A stretch of 64,000 bases of DNA from Shimia sp049116215 (GCF_049116215.1 NZ_JAGDZB010000005.1:124001-188000), one strand, 5' to 3'; positions 16,370 through 25,714 are shown, counted from the stretch's first letter. Notes: generated by a model from the sequence alone, not told the origin. Numbers and translations are program-made.

Positions 16370-18943
16370 GTGACCCGTCAAACCCCTTCAGATGCAGCCC
16401 TGTTGCACCTTCGGTGGGTCATTGGCCTGACCCGGTTGGGTCTGTTTGCAGAATCATTCACACGTGCATTTTGGCCGGTGTGGACCATTGCCTTTGTGGT
16501 GTTGGCTGCGCTGATGGTGGGCGTGCAGGATCATCTGCCGCTGGAAATGATCTGGATTTGCGGCTTTTTGGCTGCGGCCGGGATGCTCGTGTTTCTGGTG
16601 CGCGGGGCGCGGCAGTTGGTGCTGCCGTCCCGAGACATGGCGATTGCGCGGTTGGATGCGACTTTGCCCGGACGACCGATTGCAGCGCTTCAGGATGTGC
16701 CAGCGGTGGGCAAAGATGATGCGGCGTCTCAGGCGCTTTGGGCGGCACATCAGAAACGCATGGCAGCGCGCACCCAAGGCGCAAAGGCGGTGCAGCCGGA
16801 TTTGCGGATTTCGCGGCTAGATCCCTTTGGGTTACGTTACACGGCGATCCTGTTGTTGATGATTGCCTTTGTGGGCGGATCGTTTTCCAATCTGTCGTCG
16901 GTGCGAGAGCTGGGACCTGGTGGCGGGGCTGCTTTGGCGAGCGGGCCAACTTGGGAAGGTTGGATTGAGCCGCCAAGTTACACCGGCAAACCTGCGCTTT
17001 ATTTGAACGATCAGCCTGCGGGCAAACTTGTGTTGCCGGAAGGCAGCCGGGTTTTGCTGCGTCTTTATGGCGAGGTTGGTGCGCTGACCGTGGCGGAGAC
17101 CGTGTCTGGTCGGGTTGGTGCCATTGAGAGCGCGGCGGAGCCGGAGCAGAGCTTTGATGTGCGCCAGACCGGTGATCTGGAGATCGCAGGACCTGGCGGG
17201 GCTGCGTGGAACATTGTGATGCAAGACGACCGCGCGCCGAAAGTGATTTTGAGCGGGCAGGTGGAGGCCTCTGGGCGCGGTGAGATGACCTTGCCGTTTC
17301 ATGCGTCAGATGATTATGGCGTTGTCGGCGGCACGGCGGTTGTGGAGCTGGATCTGGACGGTGTGTCCCGGCAGTACGGCTTGCGGGTCGATCCTGAACC
17401 GCGCGAGGTGGTGGTGGTAGAGCTGCCCTTGCCAATCTCTGGCGATCGGGCGTCTTTTGAGGAGACCTTGATTGAGGACTTTTCCGAGCATCCTTGGGCG
17501 CATTTGCCGGTCAAGGTCACCCTGACCGTGGAGGATGACGCAGGGCTGGAAGGTCAAACTGGTGCGCTGCAGTTTGATCTGCCTGCGCGGCGGTTTTTTG
17601 ACCCGCTGGCGGCAGCGGTGATCGAGATGCGGCGGGACCTGTTGTGGTCGCGGGAGAATGGCAAACGCGTGGCGCAGTTGATGCGGGCGGTGTCGCACCG
17701 GCCAGAAGATGGTGTGTTCCGGCGGGAGACGGATTACCTGCGTTTTCGGACCATTCTGCGGCGGTTGGAAGTGAACGTGACGCACGGGTTGTCCGAAGAG
17801 AAGCGTGACGAGCTGGCTGAGGCGCTGTGGCAATTGGCGCTGAATTTGGAAGACGGCGATCTGGGCAGCGCGGCGGAGCGGTTGCGGCAAGCGCAGGAGC
17901 GGTTGTCCGAAGCGATGAAAAACGGCGCGAGCGATGCCGAGATTGCGCGGTTGATGCAGGAGTTGCGTGAAGCCACCGAGGATTACATGAGAGAGCTCGC
18001 GCGCCGCCAGCAGCAAGACGGAGAGCCGGGTGAAGATCAGCAAAATGCTGAGAACTCCATGCAGATGTCGCAGGATGATCTCCAGCGCATGATGGACCGC
18101 ATCCAGGAGTTGATGGAAGAAGGCCGTATGGCGGAAGCGCAGCAAGCGCTGGAAGAGTTGCAACGGCTGATGGAGAACATGCGCGTCACCCAAGGGCAGG
18201 GGCAGCAAAACCAAGGTGAGCAGGCCATGGAAGGTCTGGCGGATACGCTGCGGAACCAGCAAGGGCTGTCGGACGAAGCTTTCCGTGAGTTGCAAGAACA
18301 GTTCAACCCCGATGCACAAAGTGGTCAGTCACAAGAAAACCAAGGCTATAGCGGTGGCGAAGGGCGCGGGCAGGCGCATGACGGCACCGGTGGGCAAGGC
18401 GACGGTGACGGCGAGGGTGGCGGGGAGACCGGTCAATCCAGTGGGGATCAGCAGAGCCCGCAAGGGTCACTCGAAGATCGCCAGCAGGCTTTGCGTCAGG
18501 AATTGAACCGTCAGATGCAGAACTTGCCCGGGCAGGGCACCCCAGAAGGTGATGCGGCCCGGGAAGCTTTGGGCAATGCCGAAGGCGCTATGGAAGGCGC
18601 AGAGGAAGCCTTGCGCGAAGATGACCTGGCCACAGCGATTGATCGGCAGGCAGAAGCCATGGATGCGCTGCGCGAAGGGTTGCGCAACCTTGGCGAAGCC
18701 ATGGCGCAGCAACAACAGCAGGGGCAGCAGGGCACCGCAGAAGCACAAGGCCAAGCCCAAGACCCACTTGGCCGCAGCCAAGGTAATCGCGGGGCGGCGG
18801 GCACCGATGAGGGGCTGTTGCAGGGGGAAGACGTGTACCGGCAGGCGCGGCGCTTGTTGGACGAAATCCGCCGTCGGGCAGGGGATGCGGATCGCTCCGA
18901 GTCAGAGCGCAACTATTTGGAACGCTTGCTGGAGCGGTTCTAA
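16370..18943 (+). CDS. TIGR02302 family protein, membrane-anchored with Gln/Glu-rich coil
   Basis: An 857-residue protein with two N-terminal membrane segments (about residues 27-50 and 58-80) and a third around 155-172 (YTAILLLMIAFVGGSF). A periplasmic region follows, then a long Gln-, Glu- and Arg-rich helical C-terminal third (from about residue 500) with QQ-rich stretches, and finally DEIRRRAGDADRSESERNYLERLLERF. This is the pattern of TIGR02302, an alphaproteobacterial family of unknown function. GTG start with TAGGAG upstream, 21 bp after lysA. It converges on the zinc-ribbon gene, with 20 bp between the stops. Confidence 0.85.
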   Translation: MTRQTPSDAALLHLRWVIGLTRLGLFAESFTRAFWPVWTIAFVVLAALMVGVQDHLPLEMIWICGFLAAAGMLVFLVRGARQLVLPSRDMAIARLDATLPGRPIAALQDVPAVGKDDAASQALWAAHQKRMAARTQGAKAVQPDLRISRLDPFGLRYTAILLLMIAFVGGSFSNLSSVRELGPGGGAALASGPTWEGWIEPPSYTGKPALYLNDQPAGKLVLPEGSRVLLRLYGEVGALTVAETVSGRVGAIESAAEPEQSFDVRQTGDLEIAGPGGAAWNIVMQDDRAPKVILSGQVEASGRGEMTLPFHASDDYGVVGGTAVVELDLDGVSRQYGLRVDPEPREVVVVELPLPISGDRASFEETLIEDFSEHPWAHLPVKVTLTVEDDAGLEGQTGALQFDLPARRFFDPLAAAVIEMRRDLLWSRENGKRVAQLMRAVSHRPEDGVFRRETDYLRFRTILRRLEVNVTHGLSEEKRDELAEALWQLALNLEDGDLGSAAERLRQAQERLSEAMKNGASDAEIARLMQELREATEDYMRELARRQQQDGEPGEDQQNAENSMQMSQDDLQRMMDRIQELMEEGRMAEAQQALEELQRLMENMRVTQGQGQQNQGEQAMEGLADTLRNQQGLSDEAFRELQEQFNPDAQSGQSQENQGYSGGEGRGQAHDGTGGQGDGDGEGGGETGQSSGDQQSPQGSLEDRQQALRQELNRQMQNLPGQGTPEGDAAREALGNAEGAMEGAEEALREDDLATAIDRQAEAMDALREGLRNLGEAMAQQQQQGQQGTAEAQGQAQDPLGRSQGNRGAAGTDEGLLQGEDVYRQARRLLDEIRRRAGDADRSESERNYLERLLERF

Positions 18944-18963
18944 GCGCTGCGAAGGGCCGTCGA

Positions 18964-20142
18964 TTAAGACTGTCCCGTCAGCGCGTTGAGTTTTAAGAAC
19001 AAACCGGTGACTTGATCGTCCAACCAAATACGTGCGCCGTTTGCGGAGCTCATAAAGCTTTCGATGTAAGGCGCGGCCTGTGGGTAGCTCTCACTGAGAC
19101 TGGCGTGGGAGCTGTATACAAACACCGCCGCTCCAGCAACCACGAGTACCAGGGCAAAACCCAACCGAAAACCGCGGGCTCGGCTGGCCTTGTTTGTCGA
19201 CTTCTGACCCAAATCCGGATTGCGCGGCGAGTCACCGGTGGTGCGCAGAGTGGAGTTGATTTCCTCAATGTCGGGCAGCAAGTCGCGTCGGGTGTCTTTG
19301 CTGCTGCGCACGGTTGAGGCCACGGCCGCAGCAGTGGCGTCGTCTTCACCACGCAATCGGCGCAGACGTGAGGCCGCTTCATCGCTTCGGCGTTCTGTTT
19401 CGACAGGGCGGTCATCGCCTTGATCCAAGCCAAGATCGCCTTGAGTTTCTAAGCTTTGCGGTTGCTCAGCAGCGCGCGCTTGGGTTTCGTACTCGACCTC
19501 TTCGCGCAGGATGTCTTTGACCGAGTCGTCCAGACCACGGGGCTTGGGGGCCGGAGCGGGCGCTTCGTCCAACGTTTCCGTGGCGGTTTCTGGTTCCTGC
19601 TCCGGTTCAAACTCAGGTTCAGACGCCGCATCAGGCTCCGGTTTGATGTCGGAGTCCGCGTTCTCTTCGGCAGTGTCAGCCTCAGGGGCTGGCTCGGATG
19701 TATCGTCTGCGACCTCGCCCGCGTCATCTACGGGCTCAGGTGTTTCTGCAGCTTCGTCGGCGTCGGACCCCGTCCAGTTTTCGTCTGTTTCTAAATCCCA
19801 GTCGTCACCGCCCAGATCCAGATCGTCGGCGTTTTCCTCTTCTTCCGGGGGCGCGAAGAAATCCTGATCTTCATCAGGAGCCGCCTCAATGGAGAGTTCA
19901 GGAGGCTCGACCTCTTCAAAATCTGTTTCGTCAGGTGCGGGGGGCGTTTGTTCGGTCTCTTCTGGTGTCTCAGCAACGACATCAGCGACGGCCTCTTCTA
20001 CAGGGACTTCCGCCTGCATGTCAGCATGGACCTGAAACCACGTGTTGCCACAGTTGGAACACTGCACATCCCGTCCGCCTGTTGGGATGATATCGTCCGG
20101 CACCTCATATTGGGCGCCGCAATTTGGGCAAGTTAGCCGCAT
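18964..20142 (-). CDS. MJ0042-type zinc-ribbon protein with C-terminal membrane segment
   Basis: A 392-residue protein. N-terminal MRLTCPNCGAQYEVPDDIIP, then DVQCSNCGNTW, give the CxxC pair of an MJ0042 zinc ribbon. The middle (residues 50-300) is extremely acidic and low-complexity (E, D, P, A rich), and one transmembrane helix lies near residue 330 (LGFALVLVVAGAAVFVY), with a short C-terminal tail ending LTGQS. Cytoplasmic zinc ribbon and periplasmic tail are inferred. It is divergent from ftsE, in a position conserved in alphaproteobacteria, so a link to cell division is possible but unproven. Confidence 0.8.
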   Translation of the reverse strand: MRLTCPNCGAQYEVPDDIIPTGGRDVQCSNCGNTWFQVHADMQAEVPVEEAVADVVAETPEETEQTPPAPDETDFEEVEPPELSIEAAPDEDQDFFAPPEEEENADDLDLGGDDWDLETDENWTGSDADEAAETPEPVDDAGEVADDTSEPAPEADTAEENADSDIKPEPDAASEPEFEPEQEPETATETLDEAPAPAPKPRGLDDSVKDILREEVEYETQARAAEQPQSLETQGDLGLDQGDDRPVETERRSDEAASRLRRLRGEDDATAAAVASTVRSSKDTRRDLLPDIEEINSTLRTTGDSPRNPDLGQKSTNKASRARGFRLGFALVLVVAGAAVFVYSSHASLSESYPQAAPYIESFMSSANGARIWLDDQVTGLFLKLNALTGQS

Positions 20143-20286
20143 ACTCGTCCCCTGCTGTCGAAGTTCTTGCTTTTGTTACGGAACCATATTCTGAAACATC
20201 GCTTGGCGAAAGTGCAAAGGCTGCGTGGAACAGATTGCAACCAAGGCGATGCTCGTGCACAACAATCGAGACAAATGAGGTCTCAG

Positions 20287-20964
20287 GTGATCGAACTAGA
20301 CAATATTGCGTATAGCTATGGCGGCGGTGAGCTGCTGAGCGAGGTGTCTTTGAAGTTGGCACCCGGGTCTTTCCATTTTTTGACCGGTCCATCGGGCTCT
20401 GGAAAGACCACGTTTTTGAAACTGTGTTATGGCGCGTTGAGCCCCACAGCTGGGCAGGTGCAATTGTTTGGCAAAGATGTGCGGGACATGGATCGGGAAG
20501 ATCACGCGATGACCCGCCGTCAGATCGGCGTGGTGCATCAGGATTGCCAGTTTCTGGACCATCTCTCAGTACGCGAGAATGTGGCGTTGCCGCTCACGGT
20601 GTCTGATCGTGACTCGCTTGAGCAGCACTCCAACCTGAAAGAGCTGCTGACTTGGGTGGGCCTTGGGCACCGGGCCAGCGCTTTGCCGCCGGAGCTGTCA
20701 GGCGGGGAGCGCCAGCGCGCCGCGCTGGCACGGGCGGTGATCATGTCGCCGGATGTGGTTTTGGCAGATGAGCCTACCGGCAACGTGGATTGGGAAATGT
20801 CTCAGCGGTTGCTGCAGCTTCTGGTGGAGCTCAACAAGATGGGCAAAACCATCCTGATTGCGACCCATGATTTGAACCTGATCCGCTCTGCCAAACATCA
20901 TGTGCAGGCGCGGGTGCTGCGGATTTCCGGACGTAAGTTGCAACTGGCAGGGGCGGATCTATGA
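20287..20964 (+). CDS. ftsE: Cell division ATP-binding protein FtsE
   Basis: A 225-residue ABC ATPase beginning VIELDNIAYSYGGG. Walker A GPSGSGKT is at 34-41, the signature LSGGERQRAALARA and Walker B VVLADEPTGN follow. With FtsX it forms the complex that activates peptidoglycan hydrolases at the septum. The GTG at 20287 is chosen because family members begin MIE..N.SYSYGGG; an ATG 12 bases upstream gives a 229-residue form. It overlaps ftsX by 4 bp. Confidence 0.92.
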   Translation: MIELDNIAYSYGGGELLSEVSLKLAPGSFHFLTGPSGSGKTTFLKLCYGALSPTAGQVQLFGKDVRDMDREDHAMTRRQIGVVHQDCQFLDHLSVRENVALPLTVSDRDSLEQHSNLKELLTWVGLGHRASALPPELSGGERQRAALARAVIMSPDVVLADEPTGNVDWEMSQRLLQLLVELNKMGKTILIATHDLNLIRSAKHHVQARVLRISGRKLQLAGADL

Positions 20965-21863
20965 GCAAAGGTCTGCAGTTGTCTAAGTTGATTGTGGGGG
21001 ACGCGCAGGCGGACCGTGTGGTGCCGCCAACGGGATTTACCGCGCGGCTGACGCTGTTCGCGTCAGGTGCGATGGCATTTTTGACGGTGTTTGCCTTGGC
21101 CTTGTCCCTGGCCTCGGGCCGATTGGCGACACGCTGGGGCGATGAGTTGGCGCAGAGTTCAACGTTGCGGATATCCGCGCCGGAAGAGCAGATGGCGGCG
21201 CAGACCGCTGCGGCCTTGACCGTGCTGGAGAGCACTCCGGGCATTGCTTCGGCGCGGGCTTTGAGCGTTGAGGAACAGCGCAGCCTGTTGGCGCCGTGGT
21301 TTGGGCCGGACCTGCCACTGGACAGCCTGCCGGTGCCGCAACTCATTGAGATTGTTGAGAGCGCCGAGGGCTATGACGGTGCAGGGCTGCGTCTGCGGTT
21401 GCAAGCTGAAGTGCCGGGCGCCGTGCTGGATGACCACACACGCTGGCGCAGACCACTTGAACGCGCGGCTGGGAGGCTGCGTCTGCTTGGGTGGGTGTCG
21501 ATTGGTCTGATTGGCGCGGCAACGGCGGCAATGATTACCTTGGCGGCCAATGCAGCGCTGGCGGCCAATGCGCAGGTGATCTCGGTACTGCGTTTGATTG
21601 GCGCACGGGACAGCTACATAGCGCGGGCCTTTGTGCGGCGCTTCACTTTGCGGGCCTTGTTGGGCGCGGCGGTGGGGACAGCACTTGGAGCGATTTCTGT
21701 GTTCCTATTGCCAGCAACACAAGAAAGCGGTGGGTTTTTGACTGGTCTGGGTTTTCAAGGGCTTGGCTGGGCATTGCTGGGGTTGATCCCAGTCCTTGCC
21801 GCCGTGGTGGCTTATGTGGCGACCGGCGCGGCAGCACGACGTACACTAGGGGAGTTGACCTGA
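20961..21863 (+). CDS. ftsX: Cell division protein FtsX
   Basis: A 300-residue integral membrane protein with four transmembrane helices: one N-terminal (LFASGAMAFLTVFALALSLA) and three C-terminal (GWVSIGLIGAATAAMITLAANA, ALLGAAVGTALGAISVFLL, ALLGLIPVLAAVVAYVATGAA), with a periplasmic loop between the first and second. The C-terminal region matches the FtsX-like permease fold (ISVLRLIGARDSYIARAFVRRF). Overlaps ftsE by ATGA and plsC by one base. Confidence 0.92.
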   Translation: MSKGLQLSKLIVGDAQADRVVPPTGFTARLTLFASGAMAFLTVFALALSLASGRLATRWGDELAQSSTLRISAPEEQMAAQTAAALTVLESTPGIASARALSVEEQRSLLAPWFGPDLPLDSLPVPQLIEIVESAEGYDGAGLRLRLQAEVPGAVLDDHTRWRRPLERAAGRLRLLGWVSIGLIGAATAAMITLAANAALAANAQVISVLRLIGARDSYIARAFVRRFTLRALLGAAVGTALGAISVFLLPATQESGGFLTGLGFQGLGWALLGLIPVLAAVVAYVATGAAARRTLGELT

Positions 21864-22606
21864 TGCGCTTGGCGTTTCAATGGGTGATGTCGATCATCTA
21901 TGTGGTTCAGAATGCGGTTGTGATGCTGGCGATGGGGATTGTGTTTTTCCCTTGGGCGCTGCTGTCCTCCAAAGGGGCCATGGCGGCGTGTAACACCTAT
22001 GCCAGTTGGGCGATCTGGTCGGCGCGCTGGCTGGTGGGCATTCGCTCTGAGGTGCGTGGCGAGGTGCCGAGTGGCGCGGTGTTGGTGCCAGCGAAGCATC
22101 AGTCTTTCCTCGACATTATGATGATCTTCAAAGCGGTGCCGCAGCCGCGATTCATCATGAAGTATGAGTTGCTGTTCACGCCCATTATCGGTGTGTACGC
22201 ATGGCGCTTGGGCTGTGTACCGGTGCGCCGTGGCAAGCGTGGTGCGGCGATCAAGGCGATGCTGGCGGATGTGGAAAGCGGTCGGGTGCCTCCAGGGCAG
22301 TTGGTGATCTATCCGCAGGGAACACGGGTGCCAGTGGGTGAGCACGTCCCGTATAAGGTTGGCCCTTACGTGCTCTATAAAGAGACTGGTCAAACGGCGG
22401 TGCCGGTGGCGACCAATGCCGGGATGTTCTGGCCCAAGGGCACCATGCTGCGCACGCCGGGTTTGGCTGTGGTTGAGTTTCTGGAGCCAATTGAGCAGGG
22501 CGCGGATCAGAAAGAGTTTATGGCGCGGTTGGAAGAGGTGATTGAGACCAAGTCCAACGCGTTGATGGTGGAAGCAGGGTTTGATCCCGATGCAGTACGT
22601 CAGTGA
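21863..22606 (+). CDS. 1-acyl-sn-glycerol-3-phosphate acyltransferase
   Basis: A 247-residue PlsC-type lysophosphatidate acyltransferase. An N-terminal membrane segment (VMSIIYVVQNAVVMLAMGIVFFPWALL), the catalytic HX4D motif H79-QSFL-D84 and the second motif YPQGTR at 150-155 are visible; the glutamate of the common PEGTR is glutamine here. It forms phosphatidate at the inner membrane. Start ATG overlaps the ftsX TGA by one base, so ftsE-ftsX-plsC is one unit. It overlaps the next gene by 17 bp. Confidence 0.9.
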   Translation: MRLAFQWVMSIIYVVQNAVVMLAMGIVFFPWALLSSKGAMAACNTYASWAIWSARWLVGIRSEVRGEVPSGAVLVPAKHQSFLDIMMIFKAVPQPRFIMKYELLFTPIIGVYAWRLGCVPVRRGKRGAAIKAMLADVESGRVPPGQLVIYPQGTRVPVGEHVPYKVGPYVLYKETGQTAVPVATNAGMFWPKGTMLRTPGLAVVEFLEPIEQGADQKEFMARLEEVIETKSNALMVEAGFDPDAVRQ

Positions 22607-23195
22607 TCTTGCAGAGTTAGAGGCACTTTACGGCAAACCGGCCTCTGCGTCGGTCAACAAAGTAGCGCAGAAGATGACGCCGCTCTATCGCAAGTGGATC
22701 ATGGCGTCGCGGTTCTGTGTCGTGTCGACAGTGGGGCCTGAAGGCACTGATGGTAGCCCACGCGGGGACGATGGTCCCGTTGTGCGTGAGTTGGATGACC
22801 ACACGCTGGCAATGCCGGACTGGCGCGGCAACAACCGGATTGATACGCTGCGCAACATCGTAGCGGATGGGCGCATATCGCTGATGTTCATGGTACCGGG
22901 CTCCAACAATGTGGTGCGGGTGAATGGGCTTGCCAAAGTGACCACAGACGCCGCGCTGTGCGAGAGTTTTGAGGTCCAAGGCAAACATCCGCGCGCGGTG
23001 ATTGTGATCAAGATCGGCGAGATCTACACGCAATGCGCGCGGGCGGTTATGCGGGCCGGGCTGTGGTCCGGAGAGGATCAGTGTGATGGCTTGCCCACTG
23101 TTGGGCAGATTTTGGCGGAGCAGACCGATGGCGCTGAAGGTGGCGTGCCATACGATGACGGCTGGGCGGCGCGGGCGGCGAGGACGATGTGGTGA
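22590..23195 (+). CDS. Pyridoxamine 5'-phosphate oxidase-family flavin protein
   Basis: A 201-residue protein of the split-barrel FMN-binding fold. SRFCVVSTVGPEGTDGSPRGDDG, DWRGNNRIDTLRNI and ISLMFMVPGSNNVVRVNGLAKV are the features of the MSMEG_1061-type branch. These proteins bind FMN or F420 and act as redox enzymes of unknown substrate; a true vitamin B6 oxidase is unlikely given the branch. Start at the ATG at 22590; a TTG at 22581 is also in frame. The first 17 bp overlap the end of plsC. Confidence 0.78.
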   Translation: MQYVSDLAELEALYGKPASASVNKVAQKMTPLYRKWIMASRFCVVSTVGPEGTDGSPRGDDGPVVRELDDHTLAMPDWRGNNRIDTLRNIVADGRISLMFMVPGSNNVVRVNGLAKVTTDAALCESFEVQGKHPRAVIVIKIGEIYTQCARAVMRAGLWSGEDQCDGLPTVGQILAEQTDGAEGGVPYDDGWAARAARTMW

Positions 23196-23196
23196 A

Positions 23197-23724
23197 TCAC
23201 AGAGCTTCACCTTTTGGTGCGACGATAAACAAAGTGCTACCGGCGCTTTCTAGCCAATCTGGATAGGCGAAAAAGAAGACTCCCCAGCGGCTTGGATGCG
23301 CAGGAGGACCCTTCGCCCACCCCTTGTGCACAGATCCCATCTGAGCATTTGGATCGTGCGAAAGTTCCGGGAACCGTCGTTTTACGATCGCTTCTAATAG
23401 GCGCAGTAACTCGCGTGCCTGGATTTCGCTGAGCGCGTAAGGGGCGAGGGTTTCTTGCCCACATTTACGCGGTTCGAATTTGAGAAAAGTGGCTGTTTTG
23501 GGATGCACCCACAGGGGGGAGCCATCCGTGTCTTTTACTGTTTCAAAACCCCAAGCTGCTGGCGACTCGTTTAGTTGCCCGTAGTGATTTGGAATGCAGA
23601 TGTCTTCAAAGAACTCGGCAATCTGCACAGCCCTCGAATTGGGTGTCAGCGCTACTGCCGAAGTTAAGAGTCCAGCCACGAACCCGCCCAAGACGATGCC
23701 CAAAAGCTTCTCACGATCCACCAA
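23197..23724 (-). CDS. Hypothetical protein with N-terminal membrane segment
   Basis: About 175 residues: REKLLGIVLGGFVAGLLTSAVAL forms an N-terminal signal or anchor, followed by a soluble part with FFEDICIPNHYG, SPLWVHPKTATFLKFEP and two cysteines. Family not recognised. The start is uncertain: GGAGGG is 7 bases before a TTG at 23724 and 10 before a GTG at 23721, while an ATG at 23739 has no ribosome site, so 23724 is given. It converges with the PNPOx-family gene with one base between the stops. Confidence 0.6.
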   Translation of the reverse strand: MVDREKLLGIVLGGFVAGLLTSAVALTPNSRAVQIAEFFEDICIPNHYGQLNESPAAWGFETVKDTDGSPLWVHPKTATFLKFEPRKCGQETLAPYALSEIQARELLRLLEAIVKRRFPELSHDPNAQMGSVHKGWAKGPPAHPSRWGVFFFAYPDWLESAGSTLFIVAPKGEAL

Positions 23725-23744
23725 TGTGGCGCCCTCCATAACTT

Positions 23745-23772
23745 AAGGGCGCCCCAAGAGGCGCCCTTTTTT
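23745..23772. terminator. Strong hairpin between lpd and the orphan gene
   Basis: AAGGGCGCC (23745-23753) and GGCGCCCTT (23760-23768) form a perfect 9-bp stem with a CCAAGA loop; TTTTTT at 23767-23772 follows on the plus strand. On the minus strand it lies 17 bp after the lpd stop and just before the orphan start region, so it probably ends lpd transcription. Confidence 0.75.
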
Positions 23773-23788
23773 GTTCTTTGTAAACAGC

Positions 23789-25183
23789 TTAGCTGTGGAT
23801 TGCGCCGTCGCCGCAGGCCAGTGCGGCTTCGCGAACCGCTTCGGAGTAGGTTGGGTGCGCGTGGCAGGTCAGGGCGATGTCCTGAGCTGAGGCGCCAAAC
23901 TCCATGGCCACGCAGAGCTCATGGATCATGTCGCCCGCTGCCGGGCCGATGATGGCGGCGCCGAGGACGCGGTCAGTTTCCTTGTCGACGATGATTTTCA
24001 CAAAGCCTTCGCCCTGATGCACCGCTTTGGCGCGGGCGTTGCCCATGAACATGAACTTACCAACCTTGATCTTGCGGCCTTCTGCTTTCAGCGCAGCCTC
24101 AGTGGCGCCGACGGTGGCAACCTCTGGGGTGGTGTAGACCACACCCGGGATTACGCCGTAGTTCACGTGGCCGTGCTTGCCAGCCAGAACCTCGGCAACG
24201 GCCATGCCTTCGTCTTCGGCTTTGTGGGCCAGCATTGGGCCTTCGATCACGTCGCCGATGGCATAGATGCCCGGCACGTTGGTGGCCCATTTGCCGTCCA
24301 CGGCGATCTGGCCGCGTTCGGTCATTTTTACGCCAAGAGCATCCAGACCCAGGCCTTCGGCGAAGGGCTTACGGCCGGTGGCAACCAGCACCACATCCGC
24401 GTCCACAACCTCTTCGTCGCCGCCTTTCTTAGGCTGATAGCGCACTTTGGCTTTGGTTTTGGTGGCGTCCACGCCCTGCACAGCCGCGCCCATGATGAAC
24501 TTAAGGCCTTGTTTTTCAAGGATACGCTTGAAAGTACGTTGCACATCCGCGTCCATGCCAGGGCAGACGGCGTCCATGTATTCTACCACGGTCACCTCAG
24601 CGCCGAGACGGGCATAGACAGACCCGAGTTCCAGACCAATCACGCCCGCGCCGATCACAGTCATTTTCTTAGGAACTTTTGGCAGGTCAAGCGCGCCGGT
24701 GCTGTCGACCACGATGCCTTTGTCGTTGTCGACTTCAACACCTGGCAGGGAGGACGGCACGGAGCCCGACGCGATCACGATGTTCTTGGCTTCGTGCACA
24801 TCGTCGCCCACTTTGACCTGACCGGCAGCTGGAATTGAGGCCCAACCTTTGAGCCAGTCGATCTTGTTCTTCTTCATCAGGAACTCGATGCCGCCGGTGT
24901 TTTGTCCAACAACATCAGTCTTGTACGCCTTCATCTGCGTCCAATCAACAGACGGGCTTTTGCCCTTCAGGCCCATGTCGGCAAAGTTGTGCTCTGCCTC
25001 ATGCAGCATGTGGGTCGCGTGCAGCAGCGCCTTGGACGGGATACAGCCCACGTTCAGGCAGGTGCCGCCCAGCGTTTCGCGGCCTTCCACGATGGCGGTT
25101 TTCAGGCCGAGCTGTGCGCAGCGGATTGCAGAGACGTAGCCGCCAGGGCCTGCGCCGATGATGATGACGTCATATTGAGCCAT
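23789..25183 (-). CDS. lpd: Dihydrolipoyl dehydrogenase
   Basis: A 464-residue flavoprotein (E3) that reoxidises dihydrolipoamide of the 2-oxoglutarate dehydrogenase complex and related complexes. FAD-binding GAGPGG at 10-15, the redox disulphide GGTCLNVGCIPSK with Cys42 and Cys47, the NAD-binding GAGVIGLELG, and the catalytic HAHPTYSEA near the C-terminus are visible. Start at 25183 with AAGGAAAC upstream. A terminator of the preceding gene at 25232-25254 and a leader hairpin at 25209-25223 indicate an own promoter in the roughly 50 bp between. Confidence 0.96.
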   Translation of the reverse strand: MAQYDVIIIGAGPGGYVSAIRCAQLGLKTAIVEGRETLGGTCLNVGCIPSKALLHATHMLHEAEHNFADMGLKGKSPSVDWTQMKAYKTDVVGQNTGGIEFLMKKNKIDWLKGWASIPAAGQVKVGDDVHEAKNIVIASGSVPSSLPGVEVDNDKGIVVDSTGALDLPKVPKKMTVIGAGVIGLELGSVYARLGAEVTVVEYMDAVCPGMDADVQRTFKRILEKQGLKFIMGAAVQGVDATKTKAKVRYQPKKGGDEEVVDADVVLVATGRKPFAEGLGLDALGVKMTERGQIAVDGKWATNVPGIYAIGDVIEGPMLAHKAEDEGMAVAEVLAGKHGHVNYGVIPGVVYTTPEVATVGATEAALKAEGRKIKVGKFMFMGNARAKAVHQGEGFVKIIVDKETDRVLGAAIIGPAAGDMIHELCVAMEFGASAQDIALTCHAHPTYSEAVREAALACGDGAIHS

Positions 25184-25208
25184 AGGTGTGTTTCCTTGGT
25201 CTATTGCA

Positions 25209-25223
25209 GGGGCGTTGTGCCCC
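25209..25223 (-). other. Small hairpin in lpd leader
   Basis: GGGGC and GCCCC arms (25209-25213, 25219-25223) around a GTTGT loop, 26 bp upstream of the lpd ATG. A 5-bp GC hairpin could affect lpd leader transcripts; no function is shown. Confidence 0.4.
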
Positions 25224-25231
25224 GTGTTGTA

Positions 25232-25254
25232 GAAAAATCTCACTACAAGAGATT
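25232..25254 (-). terminator. Terminator of the small protein gene upstream of lpd
   Basis: On the minus strand: AATCTC and GAGATT arms (25249-25254 and 25236-25241) with a 7-base loop, then five T residues. It lies 15 bp after the upstream gene's stop, and its T-run ends before the lpd start. Confidence 0.75.
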
Positions 25255-25268
25255 GATATGGTTGGTCT

Positions 25269-25538
25269 TTATTCGGGTTTCAACAGTTTAACGGTGACGT
25301 TGGTGATGCCGTCGCGCTCCATATGCATGGCCAGTTCCTCGCTCTCAAAAAAGGCGCGGGCCTGGTCTTTGTCAATGATGGCAAAGAGGGCAATAGCGTG
25401 GTTTTTGCGGTCGGGATCGGACCAGACGTTGAGGTCGACAATCCCGGCGGCTTTGCGGTTGGCGGCGTCCTGTCGGAAGACGGTGAGCCAGGCGTCGAAA
25501 TCGGCAACATCAGCTTGCCAGAGCACATGGGTGGGCAT
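25269..25538 (-). CDS. Small hypothetical protein, dimeric alpha/beta-barrel-like
   Basis: An 89-residue cytoplasmic protein: MPTHVLWQADVADFDAWLTVFRQDAANRKAAGI, then VWSDPDRKNHAIALFAIIDKDQARAFFESEELAMHMERDGIT. The alternating beta-strand/helix pattern with FDAWLTVF and HAIALFAI resembles the ferredoxin-like ABM/DUF1330 group; no catalytic residue is clear. It lies alone between the lpd promoter and a 367-bp gene-free region on the same strand as lpd, with its own terminator. Confidence 0.6.
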   Translation of the reverse strand: MPTHVLWQADVADFDAWLTVFRQDAANRKAAGIVDLNVWSDPDRKNHAIALFAIIDKDQARAFFESEELAMHMERDGITNVTVKLLKPE

Positions 25539-25651
25539 GGTCTATCCTCCTATGTCCTGCATCTCGGGCGGCGCGGGGCCAGCGGCGGGCAGGGGAAATG
25601 CGCGTCTCTCCAATAGGGGCAGTTTGGGCGATTTTTGCACGTCTGCATAGC

Positions 25652-25670
25652 GTCGGTATTGCGTCTGTAT
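25652..25670 (+). repeat. Dispersed 11-bp-periodic GTCGGTAT element, copy C
   Basis: GTCGGTAT at 25652-25659 and GTCTGTAT at 25663-25670, period 11 bp, in an intergenic region. Less conserved flanks than copies A and B. Confidence 0.55.
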
Positions 25671-25714
25671 CGCGGAGGTGGGGATTTGCGGAGTTGGGGA
25701 AGCGCCCTTCGCCT

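Noticed and set aside
23921..24838. 305-residue open frame antisense to lpd
   Set aside because: Coding-strand shadow; no start signal or domain.
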